Under the pieces are notes generated by a model. The model was not told the DNA's origin and ran no database searches. It saw only the letters and a list, made by a program, of their open reading frames with translations. A stretch of 64,000 bases of DNA, taken from the NCBI GenBank assembly GCA_021604665.1, contig BQJK01000001.1:1144419-1208418 (forward strand), given 5' to 3'. Each line of letters starts with the position of its first letter. Position 1 is the stretch's first letter. This stretch comes from Rhodomicrobium sp. (GTDB taxonomy: Bacteria; Pseudomonadota; Alphaproteobacteria; Rhizobiales; HXMU1428-3). Below are positions 53,491 to 63,336 of the stretch, in pieces. The position numbers and the translations under genes were made by a program.

Positions 53491-54441
53491 TTAATTACTA
53501 GGATTGTATTCCGGCACAGTCTTACCGCCAAAGATGAAACTTTGTGGATTCTGATCCATTTTTTCAAGCACACGATCAAGGCTTTGCGCCGCTCTGCGGC
53601 CATCAGCAGCAAACAGCTCAATTTCTCTCAAGCTGCGTTTTGCCATGGTTATTACCTCTTCAGAGCCATTTCCGAGCGATTTTTCAAGATTTTCCGACAT
53701 ACGCTTCAGCGATTGCGCCGCAGCTTTCGCATCCTCAAGCACAGAATTCCCATCCGCTCCAAAAAAACCAGAGACCTGCTCAACAGTTTTATCAATTTTT
53801 TCCGCTGTGGCTTTTAAGCGACTAGAAAGTGACTTCACATCATCAATGATCACTGCCACATCTTCGCGTTTAGTAGCCAGCGTTTCTGAAAACAGCTCAA
53901 CATTTTTAACCGTTTTACGAATAGAGGCCTCATTATCCGCCACTAAATTATTCAGCCGGGTTAACAACAAACTGGCATTGCCCATAATCTCCGGCGCAGC
54001 TTCTGTCAGTGAGCGAGAAACAACAGGCGCCGCCGCTATCACTGGCAGTTTGCCTGCCTTGGGCTGCGCACTTAAAAGCGGCTCATCCATCGTCCCTGGT
54101 GTAATGCGCACAGCCGCCAAACCAGTGAGCGCTTGTTGCGCCAATCGCGCTTCAGAATTCACCCGCACCGGAGCACCTTGCTGCAACCTCACAACAACCC
54201 GCACACGCCTAGAATCATCACGATCAATATCAATCGAATGCACCCGGCCAATGCGAATGCCATTGAATAAAACCTGGCTCGCCCGGCTCAGCCCGTTCAC
54301 CGCCCCTTGAAAATAAATAACATAATCCTGTGTTTTGCTGTCAGAACCACCCTTTTGCATCCAGAAGGCAAAATTGATGCAGGCGATAACAAGTGCAATC
54401 ACAAAACTGCCGATCAGCAGATGATTAGCCCTGGGTTCCAT
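53491..54441 (-). CDS. mlaD: MlaD-like MCE-domain protein
   Basis: A 316-aa inner-membrane protein with one N-terminal transmembrane helix (about 9-29) and an MCE domain (about 40-125) with GLSRASQVLFNGIRIGRV and VRVVVRLQQGAPVRVNSEARLAQQALTGLAAVRI in two strands, the lipid-binding hexameric ring. The C-terminal half is a long coiled-coil (about 150-300), probably a needle-like extension toward the outer membrane, as in alphaproteobacterial MlaD. It lies between mlaF and the auxiliary lipoprotein. Confidence 0.9.
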   Translation of the reverse strand: MEPRANHLLIGSFVIALVIACINFAFWMQKGGSDSKTQDYVIYFQGAVNGLSRASQVLFNGIRIGRVHSIDIDRDDSRRVRVVVRLQQGAPVRVNSEARLAQQALTGLAAVRITPGTMDEPLLSAQPKAGKLPVIAAAPVVSRSLTEAAPEIMGNASLLLTRLNNLVADNEASIRKTVKNVELFSETLATKREDVAVIIDDVKSLSSRLKATAEKIDKTVEQVSGFFGADGNSVLEDAKAAAQSLKRMSENLEKSLGNGSEEVITMAKRSLREIELFAADGRRAAQSLDRVLEKMDQNPQSFIFGGKTVPEYNPSN

Positions 54442-54528
54442 TCTTGCATTCCTTTATTAAAGCTCTTAGCAGCGCAGTTCATAGATTTAAGTACGGGCAT
54501 TTAAGTACAAGCATCTAAATACAGTCAT

Positions 54529-55365
54529 TTAAATTGGATGTTGTGGCCGTATTTCGGCATCATCCTCAATAGTGGTGCCATCACCATGAAGAACCGCCCG
54601 CGCCCGCGCGCCACAAAAATACGCCTTGATCCAGGGGTGCTGCGGGTCTCGCGCCATTTCAAACGGGCTGCCAGTTCGCACAATATGCCGATCCGCAAGC
54701 ACGGCAACCCGGTCACATATCGCAAAGATACTATCAAGGTCATGTGTTACCATAAATACAGTAAGCCCCAAAGTCGCCTGTAAATCACCAATCAGCTTGT
54801 CAAATTCACTAGCCCCAATCGGGTCCAGCCCAGCTGTCGGCTCATCAAGAAACAGTATTTTAGGGTCCAGCGCCAGGGCTCTGGCAAGGCCCGCTCTCTT
54901 GCGCATGCCACCTGAAAGTTCAGACGGGTATTTATGGGCCGCATTTGCCGGCAACCCCACCAAAGAGAGCTTAAGATAGGCAAGCTCATCCATAATATTA
55001 TTAGGCAGCGAGATATGCTCTCGCATCGGCACTTGAATATTTTGCAAAACGGTAAGTGCTGAAAACAGCGCCCCATCCTGAAACAAAATGCCAGAGGAAG
55101 CTTCAACATGGCGCATGGCCCGTCCGCTCATTTTCGCAACATCATCACCAAAAAACCTGATCTCACCGCCATCAACCCGCTCCAGCCCATTCAGACAGCG
55201 CAGCAAAACAGATTTACCGCCGCCAGACTGCCCAACAATGCCAAGCACTTCCCCCTCATAAACATCAAGGTTCAGCTCTTCAAACACCACCTGGTTACCA
55301 AAGCGTTTGCTAAGATGGCGCACCTCGATCAGCGCGCTTAAATCCTCTTTCATCACCGCAACCAT
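54529..55365 (-). CDS. mlaF: MlaF-like ABC transporter ATP-binding protein
   Basis: A 278-aa ATPase with Walker A GQSGGGKSVLLRCLNG, signature LSGGMRKRAGLARALA and Walker B ILFLDEPTAGLDP, with a switch histidine in MVTHDLDS. MKR within the signature is typical of MlaF. It powers phospholipid transport between the membranes. Its ATG is one base after the mlaE stop; an ATG four codons later is possible. Confidence 0.92.
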   Translation of the reverse strand: MVAVMKEDLSALIEVRHLSKRFGNQVVFEELNLDVYEGEVLGIVGQSGGGKSVLLRCLNGLERVDGGEIRFFGDDVAKMSGRAMRHVEASSGILFQDGALFSALTVLQNIQVPMREHISLPNNIMDELAYLKLSLVGLPANAAHKYPSELSGGMRKRAGLARALALDPKILFLDEPTAGLDPIGASEFDKLIGDLQATLGLTVFMVTHDLDSIFAICDRVAVLADRHIVRTGSPFEMARDPQHPWIKAYFCGARARAVLHGDGTTIEDDAEIRPQHPI

Positions 55366-55366
55366 G

Positions 55367-56593
55367 TCATATCCCTATCGCCGTCAGCGCGATGGCAAAC
55401 ATCGCATCCAAAACAATCACCAGGAAAATAGATTTCACAACAGAGGCCCTAACATGCGTGCCAAGAGATTCAGCGCTGCCCCGAACCCGCATGCCTTCCA
55501 GCGTGCCAACAATGCCAATAATCACCGCCACAAACGGGGTTTTAATAAGCCCTACATAAAAATGCCTAATCTCCACGCCGTCATTCAGCCGCTGCATAAA
55601 GCTCTGCAAGTCAATTTCCAGCATCTGTGAGGCAATCATCGCACCGCCAGCCAGGCACATAATGTCGCCAATAAACGTCAGCAACGGCAAAGCTATCAGC
55701 ATCGCCAGCACGCGCGGCACAATCAGCGTCTCCACCGGGTCAATACCCAGCGCCCGCATCGCGTCCACCTCTTCCCGCATTTTCATAGAACCAATTTCAG
55801 CAGTGAAAGCAGCTCCAGAGCGCCCGGCTATCATGATAGAAGTTAAAAGCACCCCCACCTCGCGCAGCGCCAATATCCCCAGCATATCAATAGAGAAATG
55901 CTCAGCCGAATAAGCCCGCAACTGCTCAACGCTTTGCTGCATAATCACCGCGCCAATCAAAAAACAGATCAGCGAAATAATCAAAACGGCCTTTAGCCCC
56001 GCATGTTCAAGATGGTGTATTAGCGACGTGTACCTGATGCGCCATGGCTTAATGCAGAGCATAAGTAGCGCGACGGTGACCTGACCAACCATCGCCGTCA
56101 TCTCAATCACATCGCGCCACAAACTAACAACAACGGCGCCAACATCACGAATGAGCGAGAGCACCATACTGCGTTTTTGTACAATTTCTGATTTTTCACG
56201 CGGATGCCGCGAGATCAGCTGAAACAGAATCTCATCAGCTTCCCTCACCTTATGAAGAGAGACAACATAACCCTGAGCACTCAGATGATCCTTCATGTCT
56301 AACAACAGCATAGCACCAGCAGTGTCGAGCGCCGTTAACCCGGCCATATCAACAAAGACTGATTTGCCATTCCCAGCCCGGTTGGCAAATTTAAGCTTGC
56401 GGATCGTAACAGCTAAGCGGCGCACATCCCGCACCTGCCAATCACCAAACACCCGCAGCGCAATGCTCTCACCGTCCCGGCTCCACTCCAAATCAGGCCG
56501 GTTACTCGCCGCGGCAATCCCCCCGCGCTTGTCAGCCCGCCTCCTGCGCCTTTGTTGAGAGTGGCCATCGCTATTTTCACCAACAATTGCCAT
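55367..56593 (-). CDS. mlaE: STAS-MlaE fusion permease
   Basis: A 408-aa permease of the Mla lipid transporter. The N-terminus contains a STAS domain (about residues 45-130: ALRVFGDWQVRDVRRLAV and FVDMAGLTALDTAGAMLLLDM), followed by the MlaE core with about five hydrophobic segments and the family signatures GLKAVLIISLICFLIGAVIMQQ, RSGAAFTAEIGSMKMREEVDAM (in two parts), RALGIDPVETLIVPRVLAM. In E. coli STAS is a separate protein (MlaB), fused in many alphaproteobacteria. The start ATG at 56593 has GGAG upstream. Confidence 0.92.
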   Translation of the reverse strand: MAIVGENSDGHSQQRRRRRADKRGGIAAASNRPDLEWSRDGESIALRVFGDWQVRDVRRLAVTIRKLKFANRAGNGKSVFVDMAGLTALDTAGAMLLLDMKDHLSAQGYVVSLHKVREADEILFQLISRHPREKSEIVQKRSMVLSLIRDVGAVVVSLWRDVIEMTAMVGQVTVALLMLCIKPWRIRYTSLIHHLEHAGLKAVLIISLICFLIGAVIMQQSVEQLRAYSAEHFSIDMLGILALREVGVLLTSIMIAGRSGAAFTAEIGSMKMREEVDAMRALGIDPVETLIVPRVLAMLIALPLLTFIGDIMCLAGGAMIASQMLEIDLQSFMQRLNDGVEIRHFYVGLIKTPFVAVIIGIVGTLEGMRVRGSAESLGTHVRASVVKSIFLVIVLDAMFAIALTAIGI

Positions 56594-56872
56594 TCTCAAT
56601 AGTCTCCAAAAGCCATAATCACAGAAAAGGCAAACGGCTAAGCCCATCTAAGTGAAAATGATCCTATTCAAAAAGCCCAGCACTCACAAGCTGGCTTCAA
56701 CCAGAGATAGATGCTACACCGAAATAAGGCAAAGGGTAGATACAGTTTCAAGGGGCAAGCCCCCACCATCTCCTCGCCTATTTTCCGTGAAATAAAATTT
56801 ATAAATCACTGGTAAAGATAACAGCGCCGCTGGCAAAACCTGCCACCCAACCTCACTAAGCCCGGATCATAC

Positions 56873-57865
56873 ATGTCCCGTTATAGACTATCGGTTACGC
56901 GTCAAAAATGGCCAATTAATGGGAGCTTCCGCATCTCAAGGGGCTCAAAACGCTATGCAGAAGTGGTCTATGTAGAGATCACATATGGAGATTTCAAAGG
57001 CTGCGGCGAGGCCGTTCCCTATGCCCGCTATGGCGAAACAACAAAATCTGTCATCCATCAAATAAAAGATATATCACCAGCAATCGAGCAGGGTTTAACC
57101 CGGTTAGAGCTAGTTAAAACAATGCCACCAGGAGCCGCGAGAAACGCAATAGACGCCGCTCTCTGGGATCTTGAAGCCAAAAGCCTTAACCAACCAGCCG
57201 CCCTCTTGGCAAATATTGAGCAGGTGCCCCCAGTACTCACCTGCTACACAATTTCGTTAAACACCGCAGAGAAAATGGCAGAAGCTGCTCTTCAGGCCCA
57301 ATATCATCCGCTGTTAAAACTGAAACTAGGTGCCGGGCTCAAAGAAGACAGAGCCGCTATGCTGGCTGTGCGCCGTGCTCTTCCCCAGCACCGCCTGGTA
57401 ATCGATGCCAATGAAGGCTGGACGGAAGACACCCTCTTCCCCCTCATGGACACAGCCTATGAATGTGGAATAGAACTTATTGAGCAACCATTGCCTGTCT
57501 CTAGAGATGAAATATTAAGAGACCTGGACCCAATGCTGCCAATTTGCGCTGATGAATCATTCCATACAATTGATGATCTGGAAGAAATCGCTGAGAAATA
57601 TCAGGCCATTAACATCAAAACTGACAAAACCGGTGGTCTCACCCATGCCCTCGCGGTTCATATAGCAGCACGCAATTTAGGGCTTAAAATTATGGTTGGC
57701 TGCATGGTCGGCACATCACTGGCCATGGCCCCGGCGTTTCTTCTTAGCGCGGATGCAGACTGGGTCGATCTTGATGGCCCGCTCCTCCTCCAGAAAGACC
57801 GCCCCTTCGGCCTTAGCGCCCATAATGGCATCCTCACCCCGCCAGAGCGCGAGTTATGGGGTTAG
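56873..57865 (+). CDS. Dipeptide (L-Ala-D/L-Glu) epimerase
   Basis: A 330-aa enolase-superfamily enzyme that epimerises L-Ala-L/D-Glu dipeptides during murein recycling. Conserved acid-base and metal residues are visible: GEAVPYARYGET, the K-x-K in LKLKLGAG, Asp in VIDANEGWT, Glu in IEQPLP, Asp in CADESFHT and Lys in INIKTDKTGGL. Length matches the family. It is divergent from the mla operon (279-bp gap) and followed convergently by an MFS transporter. Confidence 0.9.
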   Translation: MSRYRLSVTRQKWPINGSFRISRGSKRYAEVVYVEITYGDFKGCGEAVPYARYGETTKSVIHQIKDISPAIEQGLTRLELVKTMPPGAARNAIDAALWDLEAKSLNQPAALLANIEQVPPVLTCYTISLNTAEKMAEAALQAQYHPLLKLKLGAGLKEDRAAMLAVRRALPQHRLVIDANEGWTEDTLFPLMDTAYECGIELIEQPLPVSRDEILRDLDPMLPICADESFHTIDDLEEIAEKYQAINIKTDKTGGLTHALAVHIAARNLGLKIMVGCMVGTSLAMAPAFLLSADADWVDLDGPLLLQKDRPFGLSAHNGILTPPERELWG

Positions 57866-57945
57866 AGAATAATAGCCGCCCTCACCCACCAATCAGCCTT
57901 GCATCCCTAATTCGGCATAACAGGATTATATTTAATCGGAATAAT

Positions 57946-59160
57946 TTATTCGGAGGCAAGCTTCCGGCAATCAGCCCCCCAGTACCAAAATAAGACCAGC
58001 CCTAACGCAACAGATAACCCGGCAACACCAGCCATCACCAAATAGCCCATCGCCCCAATTGCTTCATATAATGGACCAGAGGCCAGCACCGCACCCCCCA
58101 TAAACAACCCGGCTGCCATGGTTGCGTAAAGCCCTTGCGCTGTCGCCCCATATTGCTTCGGCACCGCCCGCGCAATGAAATAAACAGCCCCAAGATGCAC
58201 AATTCCAAACGATAAACCATGCAGTGCCTGCGCCGGAAACAACAACCAAAGCGCCGGGTCAAACGCTGTTACCCCCCAACGCAGCGCTGCCGCCCCCGCA
58301 CCAACCAGCAGCAACAAAGCTGGATTAAACCGGCGCAACCAGTCACCGAGATAGAGAAACAATAAGATCTCAGCAATCACCCCCACCGCCCATAATGTGC
58401 CAATTAGCGAGCCAGAAAAACCAAGGCTTTTCCAATGTACTGTTGAAAACCCATAGTAAAACGCATGCGAAGCCTGACCCAGTCCAGATGACACCAGAAA
58501 TAGCCAGAACACCGGATGCCGCAAAAGCGAGAGCACACCACTCAGTTTAAACTCCCCCTTTACCGCCGTTACCGCCCGGCGCAACCGCCCCAACCCCTGT
58601 GGTTTAGGTAACATCACAGCAGAAAGCAAAATACCACCACCACAAGCCACAAGAACCGGCAGAATAACCTCACCGCTCTGCTTATCAACCAGCAACCCAA
58701 CACCAAGGCTGGCAACAATAAAACTAAACGACCCCCAAGAGCGCGCCCGCCCATAATTCAGCTTGCCATCATCAAGAGCCGCCATGGCCATAGTCTCAGT
58801 AACCGGCAGTAGCGAGCTGCCAAAAATCGCGTAAGCAGCAGTCACCAACAGCAGCGCCATAAATCCAGAAACAAAATTAAGCCCAATCAAACACAACAAC
58901 GACCCCGCCGCCAGAAAGATCAGAATGAAGCGATAATTGCCGACATAATCAGCAAAAATACTAACCACAGGCGTAAAGACAATGCGCATGAATGAGGGGG
59001 CGGCGAGAATAAAACCAATTTGCTCTGGCCCCATTCCGCGGCTCTTAAGCCACAGCGGAAAATAAGGCAAATAGCAGCCAATACTCAAAAAAAGCATCAC
59101 ATAAAAAAATGAAAGCTTAAACTGGAACCCATCAGTCTCCGGGGCGGTAACTGCATTCAT
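57946..59160 (-). CDS. HcaT-like MFS transporter (PPP family)
   Basis: A 404-aa permease with 12 predicted transmembrane segments. Family features of HcaT-like (MFS_1_like) transporters are GCYLPYFPLWLKSRGMGPEQIGF (two parts) at the N-terminus, FADYVGNYRFILI and the NYGRARSWGSFSFI motif. Related transporters take up 3-phenylpropionate or sugars; the substrate here is unknown. AAGG precedes the ATG at 59160. It converges on the dipeptide epimerase, and peptide or cell-wall fragment import is a possible shared role (inference). Confidence 0.85.
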   Translation of the reverse strand: MNAVTAPETDGFQFKLSFFYVMLFLSIGCYLPYFPLWLKSRGMGPEQIGFILAAPSFMRIVFTPVVSIFADYVGNYRFILIFLAAGSLLCLIGLNFVSGFMALLLVTAAYAIFGSSLLPVTETMAMAALDDGKLNYGRARSWGSFSFIVASLGVGLLVDKQSGEVILPVLVACGGGILLSAVMLPKPQGLGRLRRAVTAVKGEFKLSGVLSLLRHPVFWLFLVSSGLGQASHAFYYGFSTVHWKSLGFSGSLIGTLWAVGVIAEILLFLYLGDWLRRFNPALLLLVGAGAAALRWGVTAFDPALWLLFPAQALHGLSFGIVHLGAVYFIARAVPKQYGATAQGLYATMAAGLFMGGAVLASGPLYEAIGAMGYLVMAGVAGLSVALGLVLFWYWGADCRKLASE

Positions 59161-59497
59161 TTTTGGTTCAACCTTTTTGTGAGTTTACCCCCAAATGAAT
59201 ATCGGGGAAGCCGCCTTTTTTAGATCTAACGTCAGCAACGAATCACTTAGCATTAGGGTCTGGCTTTGCCTGAGAGCGTTGTAAAGATCACTGAGAGTAT
59301 TGAAAGATCAATTTATCCGTCAACAAATCATTCCTGCCCGGCAAGGTAGCAAACCAGAAAAATAAACAAAAAATTTTATAATTAAAGATATTTTTTACTT
59401 CATTAGACGAAGATGTAACCAAATTTTTTCGAGTGTTGTTTAAAAATTCGAAAGCTAGAACAGGCGCCGCATCCGTTAAGACATGAGCTGATTTATC
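59161..59497. other. Intergenic region without a convincing gene
   Basis: About 340 bp of AT-rich sequence between the divergent MFS gene and the CheZ-like gene. No repeat, RNA or operator was recognised; it likely carries both promoters. Confidence 0.45.
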
Positions 59498-61126
59498 ATG
59501 AATGAACTGAGTCATAAAAAAACAGAGACCACGCCAGATAAGAGCGAAGATGACTATCGCCTGATTGAGGATGCATTGCTGCAAAATCCCCGCGGCCGCT
59601 GGTTTCTCGAAGAGTTTTTAAATCGCAACCGCCCGGAAGATACTCAAAAGCTTCTGGAGGCTATTCGCCGTATTGAGTCTAACCTCGAGCAAAAAGACAA
59701 GCAGCATTCAGATGATATCGACCCGATACGCATGAGCATAATCGAGATGTCGAAGGCTATTGCCAAAACCCGCGAAGAAATAAAATCCATCAAGCCTGAG
59801 CGAGAAGAAGACAACCAGCTTATCAGCGCCTCTGAAGAACTGGGCGCCATTGTCGAATCTACAGAATCCGCAACAAACACCATTCTCGAAGCCGCAGAAG
59901 AAATTCAGGAAGCCGCCTGGATTTTGCGTGAAGCCGGCGCACAAGATGCAACCTGCGATATCATCGACAATAAAACCACCGATATTTATACCGCCTGTTC
60001 ATTTCAGGACATCACCGGTCAGCGCACCACCAAAGTTGTGCAAGCCCTCTGTTATATTGAAAATCGCGTCAATGCCATGATCGACATTTGGGGCCTTAAT
60101 GAAACAGATAGCTCCGCCCCGCGCAAAGACAATATGGACAATCGCGCAGATGCTCACCTCCTCAACGGACCAGCCAAATTAGGTGAAGGGCTTGAGCAGG
60201 GCTGCGTTGACGATATGCTGAACTCAGCCATCCAGAATGATAGCATGTCTGACAGTCTATCCGAAGGCCAGGCAGAAGAAGAGCAATCAACCGAAGTCGG
60301 TCAATCTCTCGCAGATAGCCTCTCCTTTGACAGCATCAGCACCAGCACAGAAGAAAGTTCCCAATCCAGCATTGATGAAGAGTTCAACTTTGATGCCATA
60401 GATACACATAGCCAGCCTGAAGATGAAAGCATGGTGTCGACAGATGCCAGCGAAGAATTCAATGAGGTTGAAGAGGCACCAGAAGTCCTAAATCAGGCTG
60501 ACACAGATACTGTGGCAACTGATACGACAGCTAAAATTATAGCCTTAGCTGAAAGCTCAGCTGAAGAAGAGGCATTGCCAGAAAATGAGCCTCAAGACGA
60601 GGCCCTGGATACACTTCAGAGTGAAGAGCGATCAGACGATCGACCAAATACTGAAAACCCGGCCTTAGAGGCCGGTGACCCTTCTGAGCAAGCCGCTTTG
60701 GATTATGTAAAGCGCCGCTGCAGCACTCAGACCGCCGCTATTGCAGCCACAGTTGAAAATGACATTCAATTTGATGAACCACAAATTGATTTAAATGAAC
60801 TGTCATCCATTGCCGAAGGCGCATTAAGCGATGGCCCGCTAGAGGAGCATGACCTGCAAAGCGGGACTTTAGAAATTGAAGATGAAGAAGAAGACGATCC
60901 TGAGTTTATCGATCTAATTAATCAGGTGAAACCGGCAGATATTAGCAGTCTCAATCCAGCCTTGGTAGAAGAGGAAGATTTGACAGATTATAGAGATCCA
61001 CTCACCAAAGCAGACACCGGTAAAGCTGAGAAAAATCACATCACCAAAGAAGAAGCACGTGATAATCTAAAAGATCTAAAACCTGAAGAACTCACACAAA
61101 TTCAGGAAGACACGCTGCTGAGTTAA
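59498..61126 (+). CDS. CheZ-like phosphatase with long acidic tail
   Basis: A 542-aa protein. The N-terminal part (about 1-200) forms a long helical hairpin ending in the CheZ active-site pattern: SFQDITGQRTTKVV, in which Asp171 and Gln175 correspond to the catalytic Asp143 and Gln147 of E. coli CheZ. CheZ removes phosphate from CheY. The C-terminal 340 residues are strongly acidic, low in complexity (Glu, Asp, Ser) and probably disordered. No chemotaxis or flagellar gene is nearby, so its CheY-like partner is unknown. Confidence 0.85.
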   Translation: MNELSHKKTETTPDKSEDDYRLIEDALLQNPRGRWFLEEFLNRNRPEDTQKLLEAIRRIESNLEQKDKQHSDDIDPIRMSIIEMSKAIAKTREEIKSIKPEREEDNQLISASEELGAIVESTESATNTILEAAEEIQEAAWILREAGAQDATCDIIDNKTTDIYTACSFQDITGQRTTKVVQALCYIENRVNAMIDIWGLNETDSSAPRKDNMDNRADAHLLNGPAKLGEGLEQGCVDDMLNSAIQNDSMSDSLSEGQAEEEQSTEVGQSLADSLSFDSISTSTEESSQSSIDEEFNFDAIDTHSQPEDESMVSTDASEEFNEVEEAPEVLNQADTDTVATDTTAKIIALAESSAEEEALPENEPQDEALDTLQSEERSDDRPNTENPALEAGDPSEQAALDYVKRRCSTQTAAIAATVENDIQFDEPQIDLNELSSIAEGALSDGPLEEHDLQSGTLEIEDEEEDDPEFIDLINQVKPADISSLNPALVEEEDLTDYRDPLTKADTGKAEKNHITKEEARDNLKDLKPEELTQIQEDTLLS

Positions 61127-61203
61127 TACCGCAAGCCAGATAATTCTGGGTAAGCTAATCCACCAGAATTAGCCAATGACTTAACTATCAAACCAACCCT
61201 TCT

Positions 61204-62262
61204 TTATTTACCGCTTTTAGGGAAAGCGCTCCTTTTTGGCAAGGCAACGCTTTTTACTACGGCAACATCAGCAACAGGCTTTAAATTCTCAAGAAAGAGA
61301 GCACCGCACTGCGCCCAGCTAAAGCCTGCCGCCTTTTCAAGGCAAACCTGACGATCAAGTTCCAGCGCCCGCAATATTGCTGTTTTTAAATCATCATCCA
61401 GCGCCCCAGTGACCCCATCCTCAATCACATCAATCGGCCCCGTCACTGGAAAAGCCGCAACAGGCAAACCGCTCGCCATTGCCTCCAGCATCACAATGCC
61501 AAAAGTATCGGTTTTGGATGGAAATACAAAGACATCAGCCGCACTATATGCCGCCGCCAAGGCCTCCCCCTCTAGCGCACCAGTGAAGGTCACATCAGGA
61601 TAACTCTGCTCCAACTCCTCAAGGCTCGGCCCATCACCAACCACAACTTTTTGCAGGTCAATATCAAGGTCAAGGAAGGCTTCAATATTTTTCTCAGGGG
61701 CCACACGCCCCACATAAAGCGCCACTGGCCCAGCACCAAACACCCGGCCCTGACGCGGGTGAAACATCTCTGTATCCACCCCCCTCGTCCAGGGTAACAG
61801 CGAGGTAAAACCGCGGGCCTCCAGCTCCACTCCCAGAGATTTGGTCGCAACCATAGTGCCATTAGATGCATTGTGAAAAACACGCATCATTTTATAAATC
61901 CATGCCACTGGCACCGGCACTCGCTCCGCCACATATTCAGGAAAGCGGGTATGATAAGCGGTGGTAAAGGGGCGCTTCTGCTTTAGACAAGCCCGCCGGG
62001 CAGCCCAGCCAATAGGCCCCTCAGTCGCAATATGCACAGCGTCAGGCGAAAATTCATCAAGCAACTTATCTAGCTGCCATGCTGTAACAAGGGATAATCT
62101 AATTTCAGGATAAGTCGGACAGGGCACAGTTCTATAGCGATCAGGCGTCGCAAAGAAAACCTCATGCCCTTCAGCTAATAAAGCCTCTTCGACGCGTTGA
62201 TAAGTCCTCACAACCCCATTTACCTGTGGGGTCCAGGCATCTGTCGCAATAAGAATGCGCAT
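61204..62262 (-). CDS. agt: Glycosyltransferase Agt (GT4), lipid remodelling
   Basis: A 352-aa GT-B glycosyltransferase of family 4. It has the acceptor-side motif WTPQVNGVVRTYQRV near the N-terminus, EGPIGWAARRACLKQ, and a C-terminal nucleotide-sugar site with LYVGRVAPEKN, VGDGPSLEEL and FVFPSKTDTFGIVMLEAMASGLPVAA (E-x7-E motif). In rhizobia and marine bacteria Agt follows plcP and makes glycosyl-diacylglycerols that replace phospholipids under phosphate starvation. The ATG at 62262 is one base after the plcP stop. Confidence 0.88.
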   Translation of the reverse strand: MRILIATDAWTPQVNGVVRTYQRVEEALLAEGHEVFFATPDRYRTVPCPTYPEIRLSLVTAWQLDKLLDEFSPDAVHIATEGPIGWAARRACLKQKRPFTTAYHTRFPEYVAERVPVPVAWIYKMMRVFHNASNGTMVATKSLGVELEARGFTSLLPWTRGVDTEMFHPRQGRVFGAGPVALYVGRVAPEKNIEAFLDLDIDLQKVVVGDGPSLEELEQSYPDVTFTGALEGEALAAAYSAADVFVFPSKTDTFGIVMLEAMASGLPVAAFPVTGPIDVIEDGVTGALDDDLKTAILRALELDRQVCLEKAAGFSWAQCGALFLENLKPVADVAVVKSVALPKRSAFPKSGK

Positions 62263-62263
62263 A

Positions 62264-63112
62264 TCAAGCGGCATCCACCAGTGGCTCATCTACTTTAACT
62301 ACAAGTTTTTCATCTTCACTCTGCACTATGGTCTCTCCATTTACCCAGTGCAAAATCTCAAATCGACCGTCCATTGTTTCAGCCACAGCCGTGCAGCTTT
62401 CAACCCAATCACCGGTATTAATATAAAGCACATCACCAATTTGCTTCATCGCCACCTGATGGATATGGCCGCAAATAACGCCATTTACATCATGTTTATT
62501 GGCTTCGAGAGACAGCGCATTTTCAAACTCTCCAATGAAGTTAACCGCCTTCTTAACCCGCTGCTTCAGATAAGCAGAAAGCGACCAATATTCGAGCCCT
62601 GCCTTGCGTCGCACCCAGTTGAAATGTGTGTTCATCCACAAGGCCGCGTTATAAGCCCAGTCCCCCATATGGGCCAGCCATTTAGCATGGCGCACTACAA
62701 TATCGAACTCATCTCCATGGATAATCAGAAAACGCCGCCCATCTGCCGTCACATGCACATCCCGGCGCTTAAGCTCAATGCCGCCAATCTGCATACCGCA
62801 ATAAGTTCTTAAAATCTCATCATGATTGCCAGGGATATAAATCATCTCGGTGCCCTTACGCACCCGGCGCAACAGCTTCTGCACAACATCATTGTGAGAT
62901 TGATACCATTGTGGTTTTTTTCTAATTCTCCAAAAATCAATCAGATCACCGACCAGATAGATTTTTTCGGCTTCAACCGTCTTGAAAAATTCAAGAAACA
63001 GCTCAGCCTGACAAGCCCCAAGCCCAAGATGCAGGTCAGAGACAAACAGCGTGCGGTATTTTTTTGTCGTCGATTTCAAGGCCCTATTCTCCTGAAAGGC
63101 TCTACCAATCAT
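62264..63112 (-). CDS. plcP: Phospholipase C-type metallophosphatase PlcP
   Basis: A 282-aa calcineurin-like metallophosphoesterase resembling UDP-diacylglucosamine pyrophosphatases. Metal-site motifs are SDLHLG (Asp26, His28), VGDLIDFW (Asp56), GNHDE (Asn96, His97, Asp98), IIHGDEFD and GHIHQ. In rhizobia, PlcP degrades phospholipids to diacylglycerol during phosphate limitation, and Agt glycosylates it. The coupled agt gene and the Pho-box-like site upstream support PlcP rather than LpxH. Confidence 0.88.
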   Translation of the reverse strand: MIGRAFQENRALKSTTKKYRTLFVSDLHLGLGACQAELFLEFFKTVEAEKIYLVGDLIDFWRIRKKPQWYQSHNDVVQKLLRRVRKGTEMIYIPGNHDEILRTYCGMQIGGIELKRRDVHVTADGRRFLIIHGDEFDIVVRHAKWLAHMGDWAYNAALWMNTHFNWVRRKAGLEYWSLSAYLKQRVKKAVNFIGEFENALSLEANKHDVNGVICGHIHQVAMKQIGDVLYINTGDWVESCTAVAETMDGRFEILHWVNGETIVQSEDEKLVVKVDEPLVDAA

Positions 63113-63136
63113 TCTTCAGTCATCTGCCATATTCAA

Positions 63137-63154
63137 AATATAGATTTATGACAA
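63137..63154 (-). promoter_or_regulatory. Pho box-like site before plcP-agt
   Basis: The minus strand reads TTGTCATAAATCTATATT, close to the PhoB box CTGTCATAWAWCTGTCAY over the first half-site and spacer (TGTCATAAATCT); the second half-site is degenerate. It lies 24 bp before the plcP start codon, in a good position for activation by PhoB under phosphate starvation. Confidence 0.65.
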
Positions 63155-63336
63155 ATATATATAATCACCAAAATCTTGCTGCACAAAACCATAACTTCAT
63201 GACACTTTATAGAAACGCATCAGGGCCTTATTTAGTTTAAACAATTAATTATGACCGCAATATAAGTGAATGATGTTCTTATAATTATCAAAACTAAGCT
63301 GCAATATGTTTTAAAGTTAAGGAGGGTCAATACATA

